64,000 bases of DNA from Collinsella aerofaciens (GTDB lineage Bacteria > Actinomycetota > Coriobacteriia > Coriobacteriales > Coriobacteriaceae), in contig NZ_JAQLFJ010000005.1 of the NCBI RefSeq assembly GCF_028206795.1, forward strand, positions 1 through 64,000, in the 5' to 3' direction. The notes under the pieces are model-generated. The model ran no database searches and had not been told where the DNA came from. It saw only the letters and a program-made list of their open reading frames with translations. Made by a program: the position numbers and the translations under genes. Positions 8,005 through 16,086 of the stretch are shown here, one piece after another (the first letter of the stretch is position 1; every line of letters starts with the position of its first letter).

Positions 8005-11000
8005 CTAGGCCCGCGGTACGATCGGGCGGTTAACTTTGGCTAGCATATCAGAAGCGCACGAATCGAGCGCCCAGCTCCGGAAAGCTGAGAACTCCATGCG
8101 CGAGCGCAAGCCCTCCAAATAGCGAATTGACCTGCTCAATTGCACGCGGCCGGGGTTTTCGGCCATCGCGATGCGACGGGTGTCGTCAAACCCCGAGACG
8201 CAACAGAAACCAAGCTCTTCGAAGATTCCCAGGCCACTTTCCACCGAGCGCTCGTCGACCGGCGTGCGAGCATCGATGGCAAGGCACATCTGCGCGATGT
8301 CGATATCGCTCGCGCTAAAGGAATCGTCCCCGGTCTTGCCGCGGTTGGAGCGCCACATGGTTTGCAGCGCGCGATAGAGCGTGACGAGCTCGTCGCGCTC
8401 GGGCGCATAGCAGTCGAGTAGGCGCTCGTTAATGCGAGCGTCACGCGACGAATAGAGCAGGTGGATCACGGCAGGTTGGCCGTCGCGACCGGCACGTCCG
8501 CTCATCTGGTTAAACTCAATCGCGCCAAACGGCATGTGATAGAGCACGACATGGCGAATATCGGGAAGGTTGACGCCCTCGCCAAAGGCAGAGGTCGAGA
8601 CGATGCAGCTGAGGCTTCCGTCACGAAACGCCTCCTCTACGCGATGGCGGTCGGTGCGCGTAAGGCCCGCGTTGTAAAAGGCGATATGCGACGCGTAGTC
8701 GGGAACGCGTTTGCGTAGCGTCTTGGCAAGCGCCACGGACTGATCACGCGAGTTGACGTAGATGACGGTCTTCTCCCCCGTCGCCACGATTGACACCAGG
8801 CGGTTTTCGCGGCTCGCAAGATCTCGGTCATCCTCGAGCTGCAAGTTCTCGCGCACCGTCTCGTCGACCACCGTACGGGTAATCGGTAGCACGCGGGCGA
8901 GCTCGGCCACAACCGGAGCCGTTGCGGTGGCAGTCGTGGCCAGAACGACCGGGTCGCCCAGAGCCTTGAGGATATCGGGCATGTCGAGATAGGCGCTGCG
9001 GTCGCCGCCCTTGGCAAGACCGGCATGATGCGCCTCATCGATAACGACAAATCCGATACGCCCCGAGCGCGCAAAGCGGTCGCGGTGAATAGACAGGAAC
9101 TCAGGCGTCGTGAGCACGATGCCGGTGCGGCCCGAAGCCAGGCCGGCAAACACGTCATCGCGCGCTGCTTCCACGGTCTCGCCGGTCAACACGCCCACGC
9201 CAATCCCAAGCGCAGCCATCGTCGATGAGAGGTGATAGGCCTGGTCGGCAACGAGCGCACGCAGCGGATAGACAAAGATGCTCGCACGCCCACGAAGGAC
9301 CGCCTCGCGCGCGGCGTGCACATGGAAGATAAGAGACTTGCCGCGCCCCGTTCCCATAACGGCCAGAACACTTTGGTGATCGGCCAGGGCATCGAGTGCC
9401 TCGACCTGCGCGCGATGTGGCTGGTTCGAGCCGATAAAGCTATGGATAAGCGAGCGCGTGAGCTCGGTATAAGAAAGCTGGGCGAGCGTCTCGCGTTTAC
9501 GCAACTCCAGGCGCAGGCCAGAATCCGCCGGTTGTACGCCGCGACGAAGCTCACATGCCGGGTCGTCAACGCTGGGCGCCGCGGTATCGCGCACCAAGAC
9601 ATCTTTGATCATGAGCTTGGGTTTTACGCGACCTTGCCAATGCTCGGCCACGGCCTCGAACACCAAATCGACAGCGCTATCGCAATTGATGAGCTTATCG
9701 ATCTGCGGCACGCGGAACATAATGGCCGGCACACTCGCAGCGCCATCGGTCGCCACGAAGCGCATGTGCTCGCCGGTTTTGCCCACCACGGCGCGATCGC
9801 ACATTGTCACGCCCTCGGCCGCCAACAGCGGCACCTTGTTGCCCTGGCCAAACGGCTCAAGACGAGAAATCTGCTCGATGGTCTCGATATTCAGCTCGGA
9901 GAGGTCGACCGTGGCGGCAACCTCGTCGGTGTCCTCAAAGTCCTCGGCGGGAAGCTCCGATAGCACGGCGGAAAGGCGGCGGCGGAACTCATCGAGCTTG
10001 GACGCCTCGATGGTCACGCCCACCGCGCCCGCATGTCCGCCGCGACGAATCAGCAGATCGGAGCAGCGTTCTACGGCGTCGAACAGGTTGACCTTACCCA
10101 CCGAGCGACCCGAACCGCGAGCGATACCGTCTTCAATCGAGAAGAGCAGCGCCGGCACGTGATAACGGTTGGTCAGACGGCTCGCTACGATACCCTTGAC
10201 GCCCTCGTGCCAGCCCTCGCCACCCACGACGATTGCGCGACCGCCATCATAGGTCTCCTCGACCCTTGCCATGGCATCGCGTGTGAGCTCCGCCTCGATC
10301 TCGCGACGCTGACGGTTGATCTCCTCGAGCTCGGCCGCCAGCGCGCTTGCCTCAATAGGATCGCGGGCAAGCAGCAGGTCGAGCGCCAGCTTGGGATCGG
10401 CCATGCGGCCGGCAGCGTTTAAGCGGGGAATGAGCGAAAACGACAGGCCGTCGGCCGTAATGCTAGAGAGGTCGGCCTTGGCGAGCGCGGCCAGCGCGAT
10501 ATAGCCGGGACGGGCGGTCACGCGCATCTGCTGGATGCCCTCGGCGACCAGTGCGCGATTCTCGGGCGTGAGCGGCATCATGTCGGACACGGTGCCCAGC
10601 GCCGCAACCTCAATCAGCGAACGCCAATACGACGGCTTGTCCAGACGCTCACCCAAAACCTGCACCAGCTTGAGCGCCACGCCGGCACCGGCAAGCTCAC
10701 GCGAAGGGCCCTCGTCCTCGAGCTTAGGGTCGGTCAGGGGCACGCCCTGCGGCACCTGATCGGAGGGCTCGTGATGGTCCGTGACCACCAAATCGATCCC
10801 CAGGCTCTCCAGATAGGAGACCTCTTCCTTGGCGGCAATACCGTTATCAACGGTCACGATCAGCTGGGGGCGAGCGAGCTCGTTAACGCGGTCGAGCGCC
10901 GCGCGCGAAAGACCGTAGCCCTCGTCAAAGCGATGTGGAATAAACGGCGTGACATCGGCACCAAACGCGCGCAGTGCCTCGGTCAACAGACAGGTCGACG

Positions 11001-11292
11001 TAATACCGTCAACGTCAAAATCGCCAAAGACCGCGATGTGCTCGTGGTTGCGAATGGCACGCTCGACGCGGTCGGCAACGACCGCCATGCCCGGGATAAT
11101 GAGTGGGTCGGCCCAGTCGCGATCGAGCGAAGGCGTCAAAAACAGCTGGCCTTCTTCGATGGATGTAATGCCGTGCGCAACCATAATGCGCGCCACCAGC
11201 CCGGGTATGCCCAGGCCAGCCGAAAGCTCCTTTTCGAGCTCGGGGTTTTGCTGAGCGACCGCCCAGCGATGCGTCGTCTTAAGCGATGACAT
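8005..11292 (-). CDS. recJ: RecJ single-strand exonuclease fused to a RecQ-like helicase
   Basis: The N-terminal half, to about residue 580, is RecJ: FGDFDVDG near 90, VTVDNG, the DHH motif VTDHHEP near 172 and the DHHA1 motif RGGHAGAVG, followed by an OB-like segment. The C-terminal half is a complete superfamily II helicase of RecQ type: a Q-like start, Walker A as GTGRGKS, DEAHHAG, ATTATAT, FGEGVNLPDIRH and QMSGRAGRDG. I see no RQC or HRDC domain. RecJ and RecQ act together in 5'-end resection and recombination, so the fusion joins the helicase with its nuclease. ATG at 11292 is preceded by GGGGGTGGG; a GTG at 11337 would add 15 residues. Predicted length is 1095. Confidence 0.93.
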   Translation of the reverse strand: MSSLKTTHRWAVAQQNPELEKELSAGLGIPGLVARIMVAHGITSIEEGQLFLTPSLDRDWADPLIIPGMAVVADRVERAIRNHEHIAVFGDFDVDGITSTCLLTEALRAFGADVTPFIPHRFDEGYGLSRAALDRVNELARPQLIVTVDNGIAAKEEVSYLESLGIDLVVTDHHEPSDQVPQGVPLTDPKLEDEGPSRELAGAGVALKLVQVLGERLDKPSYWRSLIEVAALGTVSDMMPLTPENRALVAEGIQQMRVTARPGYIALAALAKADLSSITADGLSFSLIPRLNAAGRMADPKLALDLLLARDPIEASALAAELEEINRQRREIEAELTRDAMARVEETYDGGRAIVVGGEGWHEGVKGIVASRLTNRYHVPALLFSIEDGIARGSGRSVGKVNLFDAVERCSDLLIRRGGHAGAVGVTIEASKLDEFRRRLSAVLSELPAEDFEDTDEVAATVDLSELNIETIEQISRLEPFGQGNKVPLLAAEGVTMCDRAVVGKTGEHMRFVATDGAASVPAIMFRVPQIDKLINCDSAVDLVFEAVAEHWQGRVKPKLMIKDVLVRDTAAPSVDDPACELRRGVQPADSGLRLELRKRETLAQLSYTELTRSLIHSFIGSNQPHRAQVEALDALADHQSVLAVMGTGRGKSLIFHVHAAREAVLRGRASIFVYPLRALVADQAYHLSSTMAALGIGVGVLTGETVEAARDDVFAGLASGRTGIVLTTPEFLSIHRDRFARSGRIGFVVIDEAHHAGLAKGGDRSAYLDMPDILKALGDPVVLATTATATAPVVAELARVLPITRTVVDETVRENLQLEDDRDLASRENRLVSIVATGEKTVIYVNSRDQSVALAKTLRKRVPDYASHIAFYNAGLTRTDRHRVEEAFRDGSLSCIVSTSAFGEGVNLPDIRHVVLYHMPFGAIEFNQMSGRAGRDGQPAVIHLLYSSRDARINERLLDCYAPERDELVTLYRALQTMWRSNRGKTGDDSFSASDIDIAQMCLAIDARTPVDERSVESGLGIFEELGFCCVSGFDDTRRIAMAENPGRVQLSRSIRYLEGLRSRMEFSAFRSWALDSCASDMLAKVNRPIVPRA

Positions 11293-11400
11293 AGGCACCC
11301 ACCCCCGATAGGGGCAGGTCGCCGCGATACCTCTCACGGTTCATAGCGATGAGTCCTCTGTGTATGCCCGCTTCGGCAGGCAGATCTGTTGAACGGATTT

Positions 11401-11429
11401 ATTATACCGTGCAGCGCGGACGCAAATCG
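11401..11429 (-). promoter_or_regulatory. Probable promoter of the recJ-rel transcript
   Basis: A perfect TATAAT lies at 11406-11401 (minus). A -35 element is weak (GATTTG at 11428-11423, 16-base spacing). The resulting leader includes a UUCG-loop hairpin near 11360-11376. This is the only strong -10 in the 276-base gap between recJ and the divergent transporter. Confidence 0.5.
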
Positions 11430-11568
11430 CCGCAGCACGCCGCGGTTTCGGTAAACGATGCCGGTAATAGCCTCGAAATAATCGAGCGTTTCTGACGCAC
11501 GGACGCACGCGAGCGTCTAGCATATCCATTCAAAACGGATTCACGAGCAAAGGGAGTCACAAGAGCAT

Positions 11569-12567
11569 ATGAAGCAATGGGTTGGACTGGGCAAGTTTCT
11601 CGCGGGGCACATGCGGGTCATCGTTCCGATTTGCGTGACGCTCGGCGTACTCTTTCCCCAGCAGATCGGCGTGCTCAAGCCCATCGTTCCCGCCCTGTTT
11701 GCCTTTATGACGTTTCAGGGTGCGCTCAGCAACACCTTTCACCAGGTAGCCGAGGTGTTCCACCGTCCGCTGCACCTGGTCTTGGCGCTGCTCGTCTCGG
11801 CGGTGCTTATTCCCATCGCGGCGTATGCCATGGGGTCACTCTTCTTTGGCTCCAATCCCAACCTTGTCTGCGGCATCGTGCTCGAATACAGTGTGCCCGT
11901 GGCAGTCACCGCCTTTATGTGGATTAGCATGTTCGGCGGCAACGGCCCGCTCGCGCTCACCATCATCCTGACGTCCTCGGTCATCTCACCTGTGACGATT
12001 CCTCTTACGCTCAAGCTCCTGCTGGGCGCCACCGTCTCGATCGACGTGCCGAGCATGATGCAAGACATGGCCTTTATGATCGCCATCCCCGCCGTGCTCG
12101 GTATCGTCATTAACGAACTCACGCGCGGCTGGGGTCATGAGAAACTCTCCCCCGCGCTTTCGCCCGCCTGCAAGTTCATGATGATGGGTGTCATCGCGTC
12201 CAACTCCACCGCCATGAGCGACTACGTGCTGCACATGAACACGGTGCGCCTGGAAGTCGCCCTCTTTATTTTGGTCTTCGCCATCAGCGGCTTTGTCGTC
12301 GGTTTTCTGGTCGCCCGTACGCTGCATCTGCCATATAGCGAGACGACTACCATGTGCTTTACCTGCGGCATGCGTAACATCTCTTCGGGTGCCGTCATCG
12401 CCACGCAGTACTTTCCGGGCGAAGTCGTGTTCCCCGTCATGTGCGGAACGCTGTTTCAGCAGGTGCTGGCCTCGATTATCGGGCACCTCTTTGAGCGCCT
12501 AACCGGCGAGGAGCGCGCCAAACAGCGCAAGCGGGTCGAAGCCGGCCGCGACGCGATGGCACGCTAG
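11569..12567 (+). CDS. Bile acid:sodium symporter (BASS) family transporter
   Basis: A 332-residue membrane protein with about nine or ten hydrophobic segments. The ALFAFMTFQGALSNTF region near residue 40, the CGIVLEYSVPVAV segment and the FTCGMRNISSGAV motif near 265 are typical of the BASS/SBF fold (bile acid, arsenite and organic anion carriers). The substrate cannot be told from sequence; these carriers in bacteria also take pantoate, keto acids or sulfate conjugates. AAGGGAG precedes the ATG at 11569. It is a single gene, divergent from recJ and convergent with the next gene. Confidence 0.82.
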   Translation: MKQWVGLGKFLAGHMRVIVPICVTLGVLFPQQIGVLKPIVPALFAFMTFQGALSNTFHQVAEVFHRPLHLVLALLVSAVLIPIAAYAMGSLFFGSNPNLVCGIVLEYSVPVAVTAFMWISMFGGNGPLALTIILTSSVISPVTIPLTLKLLLGATVSIDVPSMMQDMAFMIAIPAVLGIVINELTRGWGHEKLSPALSPACKFMMMGVIASNSTAMSDYVLHMNTVRLEVALFILVFAISGFVVGFLVARTLHLPYSETTTMCFTCGMRNISSGAVIATQYFPGEVVFPVMCGTLFQQVLASIIGHLFERLTGEERAKQRKRVEAGRDAMAR

Positions 12568-12597
12568 GCAGCACACTTTTCGCAGGCGTTCGCCTTG

Positions 12598-13395
12598 CTA
12601 TGCGAGCGTTTCCAGCTGCGCGCGTAGGCGCTCAGCATCGATATCGAGCGTGGTCTCGGCATTGACCTGGGCCAGACGATAGCCCACAAAGTAGGGCGAA
12701 ACCACCCAACGCGGCAGCGCCTTGGCAATAGTCCGGCCGTCCATGTGGTAGAAGAACAAGTTGTACGACTCTGCGCGACCACCGTGGTGCCCGTTTAGGA
12801 TATAGCGCAGAGCTACCTGGATCGCATCGGCAAAGAGATCCGCCTCGGCTTGGTCTCGTGCGTCATCGCTGGCGGCGATTCCCTGCGGAGCCGAGACGTT
12901 GACCTCAAAGAACCCCATGATCGGTTCGGTTGAGATATTGACCGAGATTCTCCCCTGTTGCCAGACATTGATGCCTTCAAAATTGGCTGAGGTCAGCGCC
13001 GCATAGTCGTCCTCCTGTTCCAAGCCCACAATCTGCATGTGCGGATGGACGAGGCTGCCGCCCGAAAGCGGGCCTTTGTTCTTGTACATGAGCACACTGC
13101 GGTACTGCTGGGAATCGATCATCTGCTGCCAACAGCCCAGGGCAAACCGCATCACATGATGCAGCTCATCCGGTTCATAGGTCACCAGGTCGGCGTCGTG
13201 ATTGGCCGACTCGATCAATACGGTCTGACGGGTGGCCCGCAAGGTCTTGAACTTATTCTCGAGCCAGATGCAGTCACCATCGCGCTCGATGATGTTGGCG
13301 AGCCCCTCCGTGTCGCAAAAGGGGCACGCGGTGCCAGGGCGACGATTATCGTCGGGCTTGCCGCTCGCCTGCTGAACGTCAAATACCAGCGCCAC
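12598..13395 (-). CDS. GalT-like HIT-superfamily protein (DUF4931)
   Basis: A 265-residue protein with the HIT-superfamily active-site signature GGSLVHPHMQI (His-x-His) near residue 115 and an N-terminal CPFC zinc-binding pair, as in galactose-1-phosphate uridylyltransferase relatives. It is shorter than true GalT and fits the DUF4931 group. Nucleotide-monophosphate transfer or hydrolysis is likely, but the substrate is unknown. The start is a GTG at 13395, just three bases after the cutC stop, with GGAGG inside the end of cutC eight bases away, so translation is probably coupled to cutC. Confidence 0.78.
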   Translation of the reverse strand: MALVFDVQQASGKPDDNRRPGTACPFCDTEGLANIIERDGDCIWLENKFKTLRATRQTVLIESANHDADLVTYEPDELHHVMRFALGCWQQMIDSQQYRSVLMYKNKGPLSGGSLVHPHMQIVGLEQEDDYAALTSANFEGINVWQQGRISVNISTEPIMGFFEVNVSAPQGIAASDDARDQAEADLFADAIQVALRYILNGHHGGRAESYNLFFYHMDGRTIAKALPRWVVSPYFVGYRLAQVNAETTLDIDAERLRAQLETLA

Positions 13396-13398
13396 GGG

Positions 13399-14076
13399 TT
13401 ATACCTCCAGCGGCACAATCTTGGTGCCATGGAGCTCGGAGACGCCCAGTGCCGCCGCCACGGTATCGCGATTGGCCGTGGAAATGCCGCCACCGGGAAG
13501 AATGGTCAGGCGGTCGCCCGCATACTCGACAAGACGCGACAGGTGCTCCAGGTTGTCCTCGATCGGCGTTCCGGCAGCACCACCATGCGTCAGGATGCGC
13601 GTGATGCCGCAGTCGGCGAGCGTGTCAATGGCATCGAGCTGAGCCTCGAGCGAGAGCTGGTCAAAGGCCATGTGAAAGGTGATATCGATGGCCCCGCGCT
13701 TGCACTCCTCGGTCGCGCAGCCCGTAGCCATCACGAGGGCGCCGAGGGTGAGCTCGTCGAGCGCCCAGCCGCCGGCACAGGGCTTGCAGCAGCCAAAGAC
13801 CAGGCCGTCAACGCCGGCGCTCACGGCAAGACCCAAGTCCATCTCCATCATGCGCAGCTCGTCCTGGTTGTAGTGAAAGTCACCGCCACGCGGGCGAATC
13901 ATGCACATCACTCGCGCGTCATGCTCGTGAGCATAGCTGACCGTAGTGCTGATAACGCCGGCCGAGGGCGTGGTACCACCGACGGCAAGGTTGTCGCACA
14001 ACTCGATGCGCTTAGCACCGGCATCGATAGCCGCCGGCACACGCTCAAAGTTCTCGGCACAAAACTCGTACAGCAT
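13399..14076 (-). CDS. cutC: CutC-family TIM-barrel protein
   Basis: A 225-residue CutC homologue. It starts MLYEFCAENFERVPAA and shows AKRIELCDNLAVGGTTPS, IRPRGGDFHYNQDE, GVDGLVFGC, ITFHMAFDQ and ILTHGGAAGTP, the conserved barrel segments of the family. CutC was named for copper homeostasis, but its enzymatic role is unsettled. The ATG at 14076 is chosen for the GGGGG ahead of it; an upstream start adds 13 residues. It forms a two-gene operon with the GalT-like gene. Confidence 0.93.
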   Translation of the reverse strand: MLYEFCAENFERVPAAIDAGAKRIELCDNLAVGGTTPSAGVISTTVSYAHEHDARVMCMIRPRGGDFHYNQDELRMMEMDLGLAVSAGVDGLVFGCCKPCAGGWALDELTLGALVMATGCATEECKRGAIDITFHMAFDQLSLEAQLDAIDTLADCGITRILTHGGAAGTPIEDNLEHLSRLVEYAGDRLTILPGGGISTANRDTVAAALGVSELHGTKIVPLEV

Positions 14077-14159
14077 AGATAGCCCCCAGGAGACATTTCG
14101 ATTTCCACACGGCATTGTCGCACGTTAAATAGCAACCCGCACGATGGAACAAAACCTTG

Positions 14160-14276
14160 ACAAGGAGTGTCCCAAAGTGCCGGCACATAAGGAACGTCCC
14201 CAGGTGCCACCTTGAGCGATGGGTACTCATTTAAGTACGTCCCCAATGAGTACCCGCAGGGGACAGACAGACCGGA
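14160..14276. repeat. Intergenic inverted-repeat cluster
   Basis: This non-coding stretch is built of short repeats. GGGTACTCATT (14221-14231) and its complement AATGAGTACCC (14247-14257) flank GTCCCC-type words. To the left, GTGTCCC...GCCGGCAC...GGAACGTCCCC and, to the right, GGGGACA repeat the same theme. Similar GGGACA/TGTCCC words occur in hairpins at 59346-59376 and 60173-60201. It resembles a dispersed intergenic palindromic repeat; no transposase accompanies it. Confidence 0.5.
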
Positions 14277-14294
14277 CTCCCTATACGACAACTG

Positions 14295-14324
14295 TTGACA
14301 TCATATACTATATGTCATATAGTA
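14295..14324 (+). promoter_or_regulatory. padR promoter with overlapping operator palindrome
   Basis: A near-ideal promoter: TTGACA at 14295-14300, a 17-base spacer and TATAGT at 14318-14323. A perfect 9-bp inverted repeat, TACTATATG-T-CATATAGTA (14306-14324), covers the spacer and the -10 box. A second small palindrome, AGTATACT, follows at 14336-14343. The position is right for a repressor operator, and PadR is encoded next, so autorepression is the simplest reading. Confidence 0.8.
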
Positions 14325-14360
14325 GGTGTTACACAGTATACTACGAAAGGAGGTGTGCGG

Positions 14361-14681
14361 ATGGAGGCACAGATGAAGCGCGGCTTCCTCGAGGCCTGCG
14401 TGCTCGCGGCCGTCTCGGGCGAGGAATCCTACGGCTATCAGATCGTGAAGGACGTGCCCGCGAGTATGGGGCTCACGGAATCCACGCTCTATCCGTTGCT
14501 CAAGCGCCTGGAGAAGGCGGGCTGCATCACCGCGCGCTCCGCCGAGCACAACGGGCGGCTGCGGAGGTACTACCGCATCACGGACGCCGGGCGCGAGCGT
14601 ATCGCCGAGTTCCTCGCCGAATGGCCATCCGTGCAGGAGATCTACCGTTACGTGGAGGGGGCGCACCATGACGCGCGATGA
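14361..14681 (+). CDS. PadR-family transcriptional regulator
   Basis: A 106-residue winged-helix repressor. It starts MEAQMKRGFLEACVLAAVSG and has the PadR core SYGYQIVKDV, TESTLYPLLKRLEKAG and RRYYRITDAGRERI. AAAGGAGGTG precedes the ATG at 14361. The gene overlaps the following DUF1700 gene by 14 bases, so the two are translationally coupled. PadR-DUF1700-DUF4097 operons are common in Gram-positive bacteria, and they respond to envelope or small-molecule stress where studied. The palindrome in the promoter is the likely binding site. Confidence 0.93.
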   Translation: MEAQMKRGFLEACVLAAVSGEESYGYQIVKDVPASMGLTESTLYPLLKRLEKAGCITARSAEHNGRLRRYYRITDAGRERIAEFLAEWPSVQEIYRYVEGAHHDAR

Positions 14682-15300
14682 GTTCTTGAACCGGCTGGGC
14701 GAGCTTCTGGCCTGCCTGCCGGCAGATCAGGTAAAGGAAACGCAGGAGTTCTACGCGGAGGCCATCGCCGACCGTATGGAGGACGGCATGACGGAGGCCG
14801 AGGCTGTGGCCGCCATGGGCACGCCCGGTGAGGTCGCCGAGGCAACGCTCGACGAACTGCCCGCCGTGCCGCGCGCGATCGCGAGGACCAAGCGCAAGAG
14901 CACGGCACTTCTATGGGCGCTCGCCATCGTGGGCTCTCCGGTATGGATTCCGCTGCTGCTCGCGTTCGTCGCCGTTGCCGCTGCAGTCTACATCTGTATT
15001 TGGGTTCTTGCGCTCTGCGTGTGGATCGTGGCCGCGGCATTCGGGGGCGCGGGCCTGGTAGGGCTCCTGTTCGCCGTGGACGGCATCATTATCGGGCATG
15101 TTCCGTACGTTTTGGCCTCGATGGGAATGGGATTCGCTTCCATCGGTGTGGCGCTCCTCACGGGAGCCGGCGCCTGGACGGCGTCCAAGCAGATCGCGCG
15201 CCTCTCTGCCCTTTGGGCGAAGAAAGCCGTTTCGCCCTTCTGGAAAGATCGAGGCAATAAGAGCCGCATGGGCGCCGAAGCGGCGCCGCTCACGGCATAG
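14668..15300 (+). CDS. DUF1700 membrane protein
   Basis: A 210-residue protein whose first 60 residues (RDEFLNRLGELLACLP, EFYAEAIADRMEDGMTEAEA, AMGTPGEVA) are the DUF1700/HAAS cytosolic helical domain seen next to PadR regulators. The rest carries four to five hydrophobic segments between about 80 and 175. The HAAS domain is thought to connect membrane partners with PadR. It is the second gene of the padR operon. Confidence 0.88.
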   Translation: MTRDEFLNRLGELLACLPADQVKETQEFYAEAIADRMEDGMTEAEAVAAMGTPGEVAEATLDELPAVPRAIARTKRKSTALLWALAIVGSPVWIPLLLAFVAVAAAVYICIWVLALCVWIVAAAFGGAGLVGLLFAVDGIIIGHVPYVLASMGMGFASIGVALLTGAGAWTASKQIARLSALWAKKAVSPFWKDRGNKSRMGAEAAPLTA

Positions 15301-15314
15301 GAAGGAGTGCAAAC

Positions 15315-15578
15315 ATGTCCAGCGTAAAAAAGATTTACCTTGCCGTAGCGGGTGGGCTTGTTGCCACGGGGCTCGTCCTGGCTGCTATCGGATTTGTGGC
15401 CTCCGGCTTTAACCTCGCTGTGCTCAACACGCAGATCGACCTGCGCGATGACACCATCATTCTGGGTGGTGTTGAAATAGACGACCCGACAGGGCTTCCA
15501 CTCATCGAGCAGCTTGCCGAGGTCGGCGAGATCCATATTGGATCTGCAACGACTGGTTCGTCTTCTCCTCGCAAATGA
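15315..15578 (+). pseudogene. Truncated DUF4097-type gene, third gene of the padR operon
   Basis: An 87-codon frame with AGGAAGGAG in front. The N-terminal membrane segment (IYLAVAGGLVATGLVLAAIG) and short outside part fit the start of the DUF4097 proteins that normally end PadR-DUF1700 operons. The beta-helical DUF4097 body is missing, and the last dozen codons run into unrelated ParB-like sequence on the other strand. I read it as cut off by an insertion or deletion near 15550. It could still be made as a short membrane protein. Confidence 0.6.
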
Positions 15579-15735
15579 TCGAGCTCGTAGCAGCCGCCCC
15601 CCTTCGGGCGCACCACGACGGGCATGAGCACGCCGCGCTCGGAGCCTTTTTGCGAGACCTTCCGTCACGCTCTTCCTGCGTGGTGAACCGGTCATCGACC
15701 GACGAGAGGCTGATGGGAATCTCTCGACTTCGGGC
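15553..15735 (-). pseudogene. Decayed ParB-type nuclease-domain fragment
   Basis: On the minus strand two frames together give a ParB N-terminal domain. SREIPISLSSVDDRF (around 15729-15685) and then, in another frame, SERGVLMPVVVRPKGGGCYEL (around 15650-15585) match the IPI-L...ERGVLxPIVVRPxxxGxYEL pattern. The frame change and the missing HRR and C-terminal parts mark it as a remnant, probably from a plasmid or integrated element. Confidence 0.6.
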
Positions 15736-15874
15736 CAATCCCGCTCACCGATCTGGTCTTCCTTCGTGATGCGCACATAAGCGAGCAGACACCGCGCAGA
15801 GCTTCAGCGCGGCCGCACTTCCACGTCTATGACGGAGGTGCCCGGCGGCGTCTTGGCGATCCCCTTGTTTGCAG

Positions 15875-16035
15875 GCGTTAGCGCGTGGGGATCGCCCACT
15901 CGGGGGCCGAGGCCGCCGAGGACGGCGGCGAACCTCGCGGTGTCATTCGACATCGCGAGGTTCCCGGACCATGACCACCTGGCCTCGTACCGCGGCATAG
16001 CCCCAAGGGTGAGGAGCTTCGGCACGTCGATCAGG
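15875..16035 (+). pseudogene. Decayed IS110-family transposase fragment
   Basis: The plus strand encodes IARFPDHDHLASYRGIAPRV followed by RSFGTSI, the conserved C-terminal Transposase_20 block of IS110-type DEDD transposases. The preceding stretch (PRTAANLAVSFD) fits the helix-hairpin region. The start, the catalytic N-terminal part and the end are absent, so this is a remnant, not an active element. Confidence 0.7.
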
Positions 16036-16058
16036 GCGCCCGCGCAGCGTCGACTGGT

Positions 16059-16080
16059 CCGCCGTTCGGTAGAACGGCGG
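16059..16080 (-). terminator. Terminator-like hairpin after livF
   Basis: Eight base pairs (CCGCCGTT at 16059-16066 with AACGGCGG at 16073-16080), seven bases past the livF stop, extended by GGT/ACC outer pairs. There is no T-run, so termination strength is doubtful. Confidence 0.45.
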
Positions 16081-16086
16081 AACCGC

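Noticed and set aside
6559-8043. A 494-codon plus-strand frame opposite rel
   Set aside because: Antisense shadow of a conserved gene, with no start signal.
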